NCBI GenBank assembly: GCA_034004685.1 | Contig: JAVEWG010000013.1 | Coordinates: forward strand, 1-64,000 | Reading direction: 5' to 3' | DNA: 64,000 nucleotides | Source of the DNA: JAEUNX01 sp034004685 | GTDB taxonomy: Bacteria; Pseudomonadota; Gammaproteobacteria; Burkholderiales; Rhodocyclaceae | Shown here: positions 16,736-24,582 of the stretch, piece after piece | Numbering within the stretch: position 1 is the stretch's first letter | Layout: the number at the start of each line of letters is the position of its first letter | Translations under genes and position numbers: made by a program | The notes under the pieces: model-generated | Told to the model about the DNA's origin: nothing | The model's input: the letters and a program-made list of their open reading frames with translations, nothing else | Database searches by the model: none

Positions 16736-17533
16736 ATGGAAACCATCCTCTGGGAAGACCTGGAACCCGGCATCGTCCGCCTCACCCTCAACCGGCCCGA
16801 ACGGCTCAACGCCATCACCCCGGCCTGGATCGACGAGATGCACGGCGCCCTGGACCGGCTCGGCGCCGACCAGGACATCCGGGTGGTGATCCTCACCGGG
16901 GCGGGGCGGGGTTTCTGCTCCGGCTTCGACCTCGCCCAGGACGGAGACACCACCTTCGACGCCGAAGTCGCCAAGCCCCGCGCCAGCTTTGAGGCCATCT
17001 CCCGCCTGGGCGCCCTGTTCCTGCGCCTGACCCGGCTGCGCCAACCGGTCATCGCCGCCATCAACGGCCCGGCTGTGGGCGCCGGGGTAGCCCTGGCCCT
17101 GGTGGCGGACATCCGGCTGGCGGCCACCGCCGCCAACTTCCAGATCGTCATGCCCCGGCTTGGGCTGGCGGCCACCGAGTGCGGCATGTCCTGGCTGTTC
17201 CCGCGGCTGGTGGGCCTGTCCAGGGCCTTCGAGTTGATGCTGACGGGGCGGCGCTTCGATGCCGCCGAGGCCATGGAGATCGGCCTGCTCTCCAGGCTGC
17301 TGCCCCCCCAGGACCTGCTCGGGGCAGCGACCGAGATGGCCCGCATGATTGCCGCCAATGCGCCTTTCGCGGTCTGGATGACCAAGGAAACGGTGCGCTT
17401 CAACCTGGAAACCCCGGGACTGGAGGCGGCCATGGCCTGGGAGGGCCGCACCCAGGTCATGACCGGCGCCCAGGGGGACGTTTTCGAGGCAGTCCAGGCC
17501 TTCCGGGAAAAGCGGCCACCGAATTTTTCCTGA
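16736..17533 (+). CDS. Crotonase-family enoyl-CoA hydratase/isomerase
   Basis: A 265-residue crotonase closing the long operon. The start at 16736 is preferred over an overlapping ATG at 16712 because GGGAG is well spaced before it. Oxyanion motifs GFCSGFDLAQ and GPAVGAGVALALVADIR are present. The first catalytic Glu position is Met (FQIVMPRLGL), while the second Glu is retained in SRAFELMLTG. This is usual for a large EchA subgroup whose members are often isomerases. A strong terminator follows. Confidence 0.87.
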   Translation: METILWEDLEPGIVRLTLNRPERLNAITPAWIDEMHGALDRLGADQDIRVVILTGAGRGFCSGFDLAQDGDTTFDAEVAKPRASFEAISRLGALFLRLTRLRQPVIAAINGPAVGAGVALALVADIRLAATAANFQIVMPRLGLAATECGMSWLFPRLVGLSRAFELMLTGRRFDAAEAMEIGLLSRLLPPQDLLGAATEMARMIAANAPFAVWMTKETVRFNLETPGLEAAMAWEGRTQVMTGAQGDVFEAVQAFREKRPPNFS

Positions 17534-17570
17534 AGGCCCGCCCCAAGCCGGTTTGATCTGGAACGCTCAA

Positions 17571-17603
17571 AAAAATTGGGCGCGGAAACCGCGCCCAATT
17601 TTT
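17571..17603. terminator. Bidirectional intrinsic terminator
   Basis: A perfect 15-bp stem AAAAATTGGGCGCGG/CCGCGCCCAATTTTT with a 3-base loop between convergent genes ending at 17533 and 17636. Confidence 0.93.
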
Positions 17604-17635
17604 CCAAGCCCCCCGCCACCGGGGGCCATTCCGAA

Positions 17636-18433
17636 TCAGAAGGCGGACCGGTGCAGGCCGCCATCCACCGCGATCCACTCGCCGTTGATGTAGCCCGCCT
17701 GCTGGGAGCACAGGTACGCCACCAGCGAGGCGGCCTCCGCCTCTTCCCCCATCCGGGCCGCCGGCACCTTGGCCTGCTCCCGCATCCATGCCCGGCGCTC
17801 TTCCTCCGAGGCCAGGCCCACCTGGTTCTGGATATAAGCGCGGGAGTTGGCGGTGGACACCCAGCCTGGAGCCACCGTGTTGATGGTGATACCAAACTGG
17901 GCGTATTCATCCGACACGGTCTTCAGCAGGCCGATGGTGGAGGGACGCGTGGCGTTGGCCACCACATGGTGGATATAGCCCGCCGGCTCCTTGGCGGTGG
18001 CCGAACCAATATGGACGAAGCGCCCCCAACCCGCCGCCTTCATGCCCGGCAGCACCGCATGCAGCAGGTAGATGGAACTCATGGTGTAGGCCCGGAAGGA
18101 CTGGACGTAGGTATCCAGATCCTCGATATCGGCAAAGTCGCCCGGCGCGGTAAACAGGGCCTGGCCCACGACGATCAGGGGTACCCCGAAGACCGCCGTG
18201 GTCTCAGCCACCGCCCGCTTGACCTCGTCTTCCTTGCTGACGTCGGCATACACTCCGATAGCGCTGCCGCCAGCCGCCTTGATCTCCTCCACCGCCTTGT
18301 CCACGTCGGCCTTGGTACGGGCCACCACGGCCACCCGGCACCCCTCCGCCGCCAGCAGGCCGGCCACATGGCGCCCCATGCCCTTGCTGCCCCCGGTGCA
18401 GAAAACGGTCTTTCCCTTGATTCCCAGATCCAT
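17636..18433 (-). CDS. SDR family protein with non-canonical active site
   Basis: A 265-residue SDR. The start at 18433 follows AAAGGAAA. CTGGSKGMG binds the cofactor and the C-terminal INGEWIAVDGG is canonical. The active-site region reads IGSATAKEPAG then VVANATRP: the Tyr-x3-Lys pair is replaced around N160-A-T-R163. A known SDR subgroup uses Ser and Arg here in place of Tyr and Lys, so this is a subgroup trait rather than damage. It lies 41 bases downstream of a DHRS1-like SDR and is probably co-transcribed with it. Confidence 0.83.
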   Translation of the reverse strand: MDLGIKGKTVFCTGGSKGMGRHVAGLLAAEGCRVAVVARTKADVDKAVEEIKAAGGSAIGVYADVSKEDEVKRAVAETTAVFGVPLIVVGQALFTAPGDFADIEDLDTYVQSFRAYTMSSIYLLHAVLPGMKAAGWGRFVHIGSATAKEPAGYIHHVVANATRPSTIGLLKTVSDEYAQFGITINTVAPGWVSTANSRAYIQNQVGLASEEERRAWMREQAKVPAARMGEEAEAASLVAYLCSQQAGYINGEWIAVDGGLHRSAF

Positions 18434-18474
18434 TGCATTTCCTTTCCAAAAAAATGTTGGCCACCCGAGGAGTC

Positions 18475-19368
18475 TCAGGCCTTCCGCTTGGGGATCTTGT
18501 ATACGGCGGGTGGCGGCGGGCCCCACAACATCTGGCGGGGATTGATCGGGCGCGAACCGTCCTCTTCGGTGAACCCGTATTCCTCGCCAAGCTCGGCGGT
18601 AATCAGGACACTTCCGGTTTTCTCCATCACCTTGGCGTCGGCGGCCAGGGCGGCGACGGCAAGGCCAACGTGGAAAGGCGATTCTTCCTTGCTCTCGTGG
18701 GTCGAGAGTGCCATCTTGCTGACTATGATCTTGGTCTTCTCGGTGCCGATCGGCCCGGGCCAGAGCGAAACCGAAGCAATGCCGTAGGGCTTGAGCTCGT
18801 AGGCCATGTCGCCGGAGAGACGGTCGAGGCCCGCCTTGACGACGCCGTAAGCAGCTTGGTAGATATACCCTGCGGCGACGGGGGAAGAAATGTTGACAAT
18901 CAGCCCGTGCCCGACGGGAACCATCATCTGCGCAGCGTATACGCTCGCCACATAGGCTGAACGCAGACCGACAGTCTGCTGGTTGTCCCACGTGGCAATG
19001 GGAACCTCCCAAAAGCATTTGTCTTCGGCGATGCTTTCGTGAGACATGAAAGCGTTGTTGACCAGAATGTCGAGCTTGCCCTGCTCGTTGCGAATGCGTT
19101 CGAAAACCCGCCGCACCTGCTCGTCGTCCCGATGGTCACAACCGACGGGAATACCCGTGCCACCCCGCTTCGTCACCTCCTCGGCGGTTTCCTCCAGGCT
19201 GCCGGGCAGCATTTCGCCCATCCATATCCCGCCCTGACTGTCCCGCGTGGCGGTACGGCCAGTGATGTACACGGTGGCCCCCGCTTCACCCAGCGCCAGT
19301 GCCACGCCCTTGCCCACGCCCCGGCTGGCGCCGGTAACGAGGGCAATCTTTCCTTCGAGTGCTTTCAT
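18475..19368 (-). CDS. DHRS1-like SDR
   Basis: A 297-residue SDR. The start at 19368 follows GGAGAA. Motifs are TGASRGVGKGVALALGEAG, ATVYITGR, LDILVNNAF, an insert with FWEVPIATWDN, GLIVNISSP, YGVVK, and SLWPG. This set, including the long FWE..WD insert and SLWPG, is characteristic of animal and bacterial DHRS1. Base composition looks lower in G/C than flanking genes, and codons such as ATA, GTA and TTG are more common. It sits between an AraC gene and another SDR. Human DHRS1 has been reported to act on steroids and ketones; the substrate here is unknown. Confidence 0.83.
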   Translation of the reverse strand: MKALEGKIALVTGASRGVGKGVALALGEAGATVYITGRTATRDSQGGIWMGEMLPGSLEETAEEVTKRGGTGIPVGCDHRDDEQVRRVFERIRNEQGKLDILVNNAFMSHESIAEDKCFWEVPIATWDNQQTVGLRSAYVASVYAAQMMVPVGHGLIVNISSPVAAGYIYQAAYGVVKAGLDRLSGDMAYELKPYGIASVSLWPGPIGTEKTKIIVSKMALSTHESKEESPFHVGLAVAALAADAKVMEKTGSVLITAELGEEYGFTEEDGSRPINPRQMLWGPPPPAVYKIPKRKA

Positions 19369-19440
19369 GGGTTCTCCGCAATCATTCATGCCCTCGGAAG
19401 ATAGGCCATGATCCCGGGGAGAACAAACGGAGCACGCCAA

Positions 19441-19475
19441 TTGCCTGCGCGCTTTCAAACTAAGTGCGCAGGCAA
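19441..19475. repeat. Inverted repeat between SDR and AraC genes
   Basis: Perfect 10-bp arms TTGCCTGCGC and GCGCAGGCAA separated by 15 bases, with CCAA and TTGG continuing the symmetry outside. There is no T run, so it may be a terminator of the AraC gene lacking a U tract, an attenuator before the DHRS1-like gene, or a protein-binding site. Confidence 0.6.
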
Positions 19476-19509
19476 GTTGGCCCAGCCCCGGGGCCGGGGG
19501 CGCCACCGG

Positions 19510-20394
19510 TCAGGTGCGACAGTGGGCGCGCATCTGCTGGCGGTAGGCACTGGGGGTCACGCCTGCGCCGCGCCGGAAGGCTACAGTGAAGCCGTAGGGC
19601 GCCGCAAAGCCCAGCCGCGTTGCGATCTCCTGCAGGCTCAGGTTGGTCTTGGCCAGCAGGTCGCAGGCCCGGTCGAACTGCACCTGGCGTATGTACTCGC
19701 CCAGGGTATATCCGGTGCTTTGCTTGAAGGCCCGCCGCAGATGACTGGCGCTGATGCCCGCCAGGCCGGCCAGTTCCGCCAGGGTCGGAATCGCCACGCC
19801 CGCCCCCCCATCAGCCATCCGCTCGGTGATCCGGCGCATCTGCCAGGCCGCCAGGCCGCCCCGGCGCTCTTGCCGCGCCGGCTGGCCCAGGCGGCGGGCC
19901 AGACGCACCAGCAGGGCAGTGCCCAAGGATTCCACCAGAAGGGCGCTGGCAAACCCGGGGGCCAGGGTCTCCCGGGCCAATTGGCGCATGCCATCGAGAA
20001 TGTCGGGCTCCTGCAGGTTGCAACTGGCCAGGGCTCCGGGATCCGGGATCCGTACCTCTTCCCCGATTTGCTCCAGCAGATGGGGCGCCACCCGCAGGGC
20101 GACCACCCGATGGGGCTCCACGTCGGTCTGATAGCGGCATGAAGTGGGCACGGCGGCGGGAATGAAGGCCAGATTGCCGAATTCCCGCAGGCGGCGAGCG
20201 GACTCGGGGGCGCCGAAGCGCGCCTGCATCCGGAACGGATGGGGGGTGAGCCAGGACAGCAGCAGGTGATGGGACAAGCAGTGGTCCAGACTGCTGATCT
20301 GGGGGGCGAAGCTGGAAACCTCGGCCAGGATGCCGTCGGCCTGAACCAGCGCCTCCGGTGGCCCGAAGATGCGGGAAACCTCGAACGTATACAT
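19510..20394 (-). CDS. AraC-family transcriptional regulator
   Basis: A 294-residue regulator. The N-terminal half (about 1-185) is a variable sensor domain. The C-terminal AraC domain carries two HTH motifs: TLAELAGLAGISASHLRRAF and LSLQEIATRLGFAAPYGFTV, then FRRGAGVTPSAYRQQ. It is transcribed with the flanking minus-strand catabolic genes but separated from the DHRS1-like gene by an inverted repeat. It may activate the local SDR genes or the upstream hydrolase operon. No binding site can be assigned. Confidence 0.92.
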   Translation of the reverse strand: MYTFEVSRIFGPPEALVQADGILAEVSSFAPQISSLDHCLSHHLLLSWLTPHPFRMQARFGAPESARRLREFGNLAFIPAAVPTSCRYQTDVEPHRVVALRVAPHLLEQIGEEVRIPDPGALASCNLQEPDILDGMRQLARETLAPGFASALLVESLGTALLVRLARRLGQPARQERRGGLAAWQMRRITERMADGGAGVAIPTLAELAGLAGISASHLRRAFKQSTGYTLGEYIRQVQFDRACDLLAKTNLSLQEIATRLGFAAPYGFTVAFRRGAGVTPSAYRQQMRAHCRT

Positions 20395-20479
20395 GCCCGG
20401 CTCCTGGTGGCTCCACCCTGCCCGGCACAGGGGCAGCCCGTGGTTTCAATCTGAAATTGCGGTTGGTCCTTCCGGAAGC

Positions 20480-20914
20480 TCAATCCACAGTGGTGGCCAC
20501 CGAGTTGTCCAGGCGCCCATCGATCTGCACCCGCCGCTCGGCAAACAACCAGCGCTCCCCCACCTTGACCAGGCGATCCCGGTAATTCCCCCAGTGATCC
20601 GGACCATGGGGGCCCACCGCCATGAAGTAGGCGGTGGCCCGGGCTTCGGCGGGGCTCACCAGATCGATGACCACCGAACTCAGGTGGTGCCGCAGGCGGC
20701 CACTGGTGGGATGGGCGGTAAAGGCCACGATCATTTCCGCCAGGAAGGCTTCCACCCCTGCCCGACCATGGACCACCCGATCCACCACGGTATAGACGCA
20801 GTCTTCGGTAAACAGGCTGGCGAACTCCGCCGGCCGGCCGCCATCGGCCCACTTCACGTAGTGGGCCTGGGTATCCTGGATGGCCACATGGGCCATCATC
20901 TCGCTAAGTTCCAT
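20480..20914 (-). CDS. SnoaL/NTF2-fold protein
   Basis: A 144-residue protein of the SnoaL-like NTF2 superfamily. The start at 20914 (MELSEMMAHVAIQDTQ) has CAGGAG upstream. Family cues are AHYVKWADGGRPAEFASLF, FTEDCVYTV, and a C-terminal RDRLVKVGERWLFAERRV. Relatives include ketosteroid isomerase-like, scytalone-dehydratase-like and polyketide cyclase proteins. It follows an epoxide-hydrolase-like gene after 25 bases. A dehydratase or isomerase role on a cyclic intermediate is possible but unsupported by specific catalytic residues. Confidence 0.78.
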   Translation of the reverse strand: MELSEMMAHVAIQDTQAHYVKWADGGRPAEFASLFTEDCVYTVVDRVVHGRAGVEAFLAEMIVAFTAHPTSGRLRHHLSSVVIDLVSPAEARATAYFMAVGPHGPDHWGNYRDRLVKVGERWLFAERRVQIDGRLDNSVATTVD

Positions 20915-20939
20915 CCTTGGCTCCTGTAGTTTGGCCGGT

Positions 20940-22085
20940 TCAGAGGGCGAGCTCAGCCCCCCAGGCTGCCACATCCTGGGCGAACCAGCCCGGGTTTTCC
21001 GCTGCGGCGAAATGCCCGCCGAAGGGGGCCTCGCGCCAGCGCACGATGTTGTAAGCGAGCTCGGCCCGGCTCCGGGGGGGCGGGGGCAGGAGCGGATCCT
21101 GAAAGGCGGAGTAAGCGGTGGGGGTCTGGCAGCGCACGCCCTGGGGCAACCGGGTATGACCGTCCTGGACCACCCCGGGGTAATACAGGGCCGCGCTGGC
21201 GAAGCTGTCGGTCATCACGTAGATCATGATGTTGGTGAGGAGCTGATCCAGGCTGAACACCGCCTCGAAGTCCCGCTCCCGCAGGTCGGCCCAGTCATGG
21301 AAACGCTCCACGATCCAGGCCGCCTGGCCCAAGGGATTGTCCGCCGCCGCCAGAGCCAAGGCCATGGGCTTGACGGTCTGGAGCACCGAATAGCCGCTCA
21401 GGGCCTGCTGGGCTCGCCCCGCCCGCCTGGCCCACTGGCGTTCCTCGTCGGTAGTGGGGGCCACCGGCGCATGAAAGGGCAGCATGTTGAGGTGAATGGC
21501 CGCCACCGACTGGGGAAAATCCAGCCCCAGCCAGGAAGTCACCACGGCCCCCCAGTCCCCCCCCTGGGCGAGGTAGCGGGGGTACCCCAGCACCTCGGTC
21601 ATCAGGTGGTTCCACAGGGCGGCGGTCTGGCGCTGGCCCATGACCCGAGCCGGCTTGCCACTGAAGCCGTAGCCGGGCAGGCTGGGGATCACCAGATCGA
21701 AGGCATCCGCCGTCTTCCCGCCGTGGCGGGAGGGGAAGGCCAGGGTCTCGATGACTTCCCAGAATTCAAAGTGGGAACCGGGCCAGCCATGGGTCAGCAG
21801 GAGCGGCTTGGGTGCCCGCCCCTCCCCCCGCACATGCACGAAATGAATCGGCAGGCCGTCCAGCTCCACCCGAAACTGGGGATACCGATTGAGCAGGGCC
21901 TGGGCGGCGCGCCAGTCGAACTTTTCCAGCCAGTGCTGGCGCAGCCGGCCCAGGAAATCCACATCGCAGCCCAGGGACCAGCCCGCCCCCTCCGGCGCGG
22001 CGGGCAGCCGGCAATCGGCCACCCTGGCCAGCGCCCGGGAGACCTCCCCGGTCGCCCAGTCCACCAGAAAAGGGCTCAAGGCCAC
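20940..22085 (-). CDS. Epoxide hydrolase-like alpha/beta hydrolase (EHN type)
   Basis: A 381-residue protein with the N-terminal EHN domain typical of microsomal-type epoxide hydrolases (FLGRLRQHWLEKFDWRAAQA) and a C-terminal alpha/beta hydrolase fold. The oxyanion motif HGWPGSHFEFW is at 99-109 and the nucleophile D177 lies in QGGDWGAVVTSWL. An Asp nucleophile, rather than Ser, supports true epoxide hydrolase chemistry. The gene starts 7 bases after the upstream crotonase stop, so the two are co-translated. No monooxygenase that would make an epoxide is seen in the window. Aerobic CoA-epoxide pathways are one possible context (inference). Confidence 0.85.
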   Translation of the reverse strand: MALSPFLVDWATGEVSRALARVADCRLPAAPEGAGWSLGCDVDFLGRLRQHWLEKFDWRAAQALLNRYPQFRVELDGLPIHFVHVRGEGRAPKPLLLTHGWPGSHFEFWEVIETLAFPSRHGGKTADAFDLVIPSLPGYGFSGKPARVMGQRQTAALWNHLMTEVLGYPRYLAQGGDWGAVVTSWLGLDFPQSVAAIHLNMLPFHAPVAPTTDEERQWARRAGRAQQALSGYSVLQTVKPMALALAAADNPLGQAAWIVERFHDWADLRERDFEAVFSLDQLLTNIMIYVMTDSFASAALYYPGVVQDGHTRLPQGVRCQTPTAYSAFQDPLLPPPPRSRAELAYNIVRWREAPFGGHFAAAENPGWFAQDVAAWGAELAL

Positions 22086-22092
22086 GGGCGGC

Positions 22093-22884
22093 TCAGGACC
22101 AGGTCCAGTTGGCGTCGCGCTTTTCCAGGTAGGCGGCGCGGGCCTCGGCGGAATCCTGGTAGCGGCTCACCCGCCCGGTGTAGTCCTGTTCGATCCGGTA
22201 GCCCTCCTTGATCCCCAGGTCTTCCACCCGGTTGAGGGCCTCCTTGCCCAGACGCAGGCCGATGGGGCTCTTCCTAGCAATGTTGGTGGCCAGTTCCAGG
22301 GCGGCCTCCATCAGCTGGGCCGGCGGAACCACCGTTTCCACCGCCCCCAGCCGATAGAGCTCCTGAGCCGGCACCGGATCGCCGGTGAAGAACATCTTGC
22401 GGGTCTTGTGGGTGCCCACCAGGCGCTGCAGGTGGCGCCCGCCGCCGAGCACCCCGGCCTTGATCTCCGGCACGGAGAAGCTGGCTTTGTCCGAAGCGAT
22501 GAGCATGTCGCAACAGGCCGCCAGCACCAGGCCGGCGCCGATGGCCGCCCCGTTGATGGCGCCGATCACCGGCAAGGGACAATCCATCAGGGCGTCGAAG
22601 CATTCCCGCGGCAGGGCACCCGGATCCAGCAGATCCACGGTGGTATCCCCCTCCACCAGCTGGCGGGCATGGCGGCGGGCGGAATCCTTCAGGTCCACCC
22701 CGCTGCAGAAGATCTTTTCCCCCGGAGCGGTCAACACCACCACGCTGGCATCCCGGGTCTGGCCCAGGCGGGTGAAGGTGGCGGTGATTTCCCGAAAAGC
22801 CTGGGCGTCCAAAGCATTGACCGGCGGCCGGTCAAAGGTGACGGTGGCGATCCGGCCGGAAATTTCGGTCCGAACGTAATCCAT
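22093..22884 (-). CDS. Crotonase-family enoyl-CoA hydratase/isomerase
   Basis: A 263-residue crotonase. The start at 22884 follows AGGAGG. Oxyanion motifs are KIFCSGVDLKD and GAAIGAGLVLAACCDM. The first catalytic Glu is retained (FSVPEIKAGV) but the second is replaced in HKTRKMFFTG, the reverse of the two crotonases in the long operon. It is second in the MaoC-crotonase-epoxide hydrolase-NTF2 operon. The Glu pattern argues against an ordinary bifunctional hydratase. Confidence 0.87.
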   Translation of the reverse strand: MDYVRTEISGRIATVTFDRPPVNALDAQAFREITATFTRLGQTRDASVVVLTAPGEKIFCSGVDLKDSARRHARQLVEGDTTVDLLDPGALPRECFDALMDCPLPVIGAINGAAIGAGLVLAACCDMLIASDKASFSVPEIKAGVLGGGRHLQRLVGTHKTRKMFFTGDPVPAQELYRLGAVETVVPPAQLMEAALELATNIARKSPIGLRLGKEALNRVEDLGIKEGYRIEQDYTGRVSRYQDSAEARAAYLEKRDANWTWS

Positions 22885-22912
22885 GGTTCCTCCTCCTGGG
22901 GTCATCCGGCTC

Positions 22913-22943
22913 TCCCGCCCCGGGCAGCCTGCCCGGAGCGGGA
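22913..22943. other. Hairpin between MaoC and crotonase genes
   Basis: TCCCGCC-CCGGGCA pairs with TGCCCGG-AGCGGGA around a 3-base loop with one mismatch. No T tract on either strand. It may be an intercistronic mRNA-stability element. Confidence 0.45.
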
Positions 22944-22963
22944 AAGCGGGTGCGACCTGGGCG

Positions 22964-23434
22964 TCAGTCGCCCTTGTAATCGTGGCCCTTGAGCAGGCGC
23001 AGGGGGGTGTATTCCAGCACCACGGAGCCATCTTGCTTGACCACCTGGTTGCGGGTACGCACCAGGCCACAGCCCGGGCGGCCCTTGCTGGGACGGGATT
23101 CGATGACTTCGCTGACCACGTGGATAGTGTCGCCCACGAAGGTGGGGCCCTTCACGTCCAACTCCATATTGAGGAAGGCCACCCCCACCCGCTGCAGGAT
23201 GGCCTGGATCAGCATGCCTTCCGCCAAAGAATAGACTTGGGCGGCGGGCACCAGCTGACCACCCTTGATGGCGGCTTCTTCCTTGTTGAGGAACAGCCCC
23301 TCGAGCATGCCGGTGGCGGAGACAAAATTGATCAGGTCGGTTTCCGTGATCGTCCGCCCCACGGTCTTGAAACGCCGCCCCACCGGCATGTCCTGCCAAC
23401 AGGCGCCCAATCCGACAGTCTCGATCTGTTCCAT
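22964..23434 (-). CDS. MaoC-like single-hotdog dehydratase
   Basis: A 156-residue protein with a MaoC/FAS1-dehydratase-like hotdog: MPVGRRFKTVGRTITETDLINFVSATGM, then VPAAQVYSLAEGMLIQAIL, and NMELDVKGPTFVGDTIHVVSEV. The active-site DxxNPxH motif of hydratase-2 is not present; LINFVSATG occupies that place, as in many single-domain MaoC proteins. First gene of its operon, with regulon operator 3 located 84 bases upstream. Probably acts on enoyl-CoA or as half of a heteromeric hydratase. Confidence 0.85.
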   Translation of the reverse strand: MEQIETVGLGACWQDMPVGRRFKTVGRTITETDLINFVSATGMLEGLFLNKEEAAIKGGQLVPAAQVYSLAEGMLIQAILQRVGVAFLNMELDVKGPTFVGDTIHVVSEVIESRPSKGRPGCGLVRTRNQVVKQDGSVVLEYTPLRLLKGHDYKGD

Positions 23435-23517
23435 TTCACTTCCTCGATGAAAGGCAAGGCCGGCCCCCAGGCCGAAACATCTTGCGCCCCGCAGGGGGGT
23501 TCGCTAGATTAGCATGA

Positions 23518-23536
23518 AACTGACGTTGTGTTAGTT
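23518..23536. promoter_or_regulatory. Regulon operator copy 3
   Basis: AACTGACGTTGTGTTAGTT, the same palindrome with one arm mismatch (TTAGTT). It lies in the divergent region between the MaoC (start 23434) and alpha/beta hydrolase (start 23628) operons. Confidence 0.7.
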
Positions 23537-23627
23537 GCGCCACGGATAAGCTCGGCCGGGCTTTCCCCGGGCCAGGCGCCGATACCGTTGGCCAGTTTTG
23601 CCCCTTCCCGCCCCAACCGGATCACCC

Positions 23628-24524
23628 ATGCCCCCAGCCCCCACCGCGAACGGCGACATCGACGCGCAAGCACCCCAGTGGTTTCTCCAGGCCCTGGCCC
23701 ACCCGGGCAGCTCAGCCCATGTCACGGCCAACGGGGTCCGTCTCCATTACCTGACCTGGAATCCGGACGACTCCTCCAAGCCGGTGCTCCTGCTGGTCCA
23801 TGGCTTCCGTTCCCACGCCCACTGGTGGGACTGGACGGCACCCTACCTGGCTGAGGGCTACCGGATCGTCGCGCCGGATCTTTCCGGCATGGGCGACAGC
23901 GAACGGCGCGGCGCCTACGTCCCGGATACCTGGGCCCAGGACTTGATCGGCTTTCTCGACGCCCTGGGTCTCCAGGCGGTGGTAGCCGTGGGCCACAGCT
24001 ACGGCGGTTCCACCCTGCTGCGAGCCTGCCGTGGGCGGCCGGATCTATTCTCCCGGCTGATCCTGCTGGATACCACCATGACCTTTGCCGACGAGGCCGC
24101 CACCCCGCCGCCGCCACCCCTGCCCACCGCCAACACCTGCTATCCGGACCTGGAGACCGCCGCCGCCCGCTTCATCCTGCGCCCACGCCAACCGGAGGCG
24201 CTGCCCTTCCTCCTGCGCCACATTGCCCGCCACTCGGCCCGCCAGGATCCCGACGGCTGGCGCTGGAAATTCGACCCGGCGGCCTATCCCTTCGACCGCT
24301 ACCGCTACGATGGCGAGGATCTGCTGGCAGGCTGCCCCCGACCGGTGGATTATGTGCGGGCCCAATGCAGCGGCACCACCAGCCCGGCCCGGGCCAGCAT
24401 TCTCGCCCAGGCCATGGAACGGGTAAGGGGCGGGCGGATGATCGAGATCCCCGCCGCCCACCACCACATGATGATCGACCAACCCATCGCGGTGATCACC
24501 GCCCTGCGGACCCTGCTGGCCTAG
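23628..24524 (+). CDS. Alpha/beta hydrolase
   Basis: A 298-residue hydrolase. ATG at 23628 is chosen over an in-frame TTG at 23598; neither has a clear Shine-Dalgarno. The oxyanion motif is LLVHGFRSHAHWWDW, the nucleophile S124 lies in VGHSYGGSTL, and the C-terminal His cluster AAHHHMMID supplies the catalytic His. The fold resembles meta-cleavage-product, ester and thioester hydrolases. It heads a three-gene operon with two SDR genes. It could release a carboxylate or cleave a ring-derived C-C bond; neither can be chosen from sequence. Confidence 0.85.
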   Translation: MPPAPTANGDIDAQAPQWFLQALAHPGSSAHVTANGVRLHYLTWNPDDSSKPVLLLVHGFRSHAHWWDWTAPYLAEGYRIVAPDLSGMGDSERRGAYVPDTWAQDLIGFLDALGLQAVVAVGHSYGGSTLLRACRGRPDLFSRLILLDTTMTFADEAATPPPPPLPTANTCYPDLETAAARFILRPRQPEALPFLLRHIARHSARQDPDGWRWKFDPAAYPFDRYRYDGEDLLAGCPRPVDYVRAQCSGTTSPARASILAQAMERVRGGRMIEIPAAHHHMMIDQPIAVITALRTLLA

Positions 24525-24582
24525 GGTGTTTCCAGGGTCAGCCCATTAACCATCACAACAACCACAACACGGAGGAGCAATC

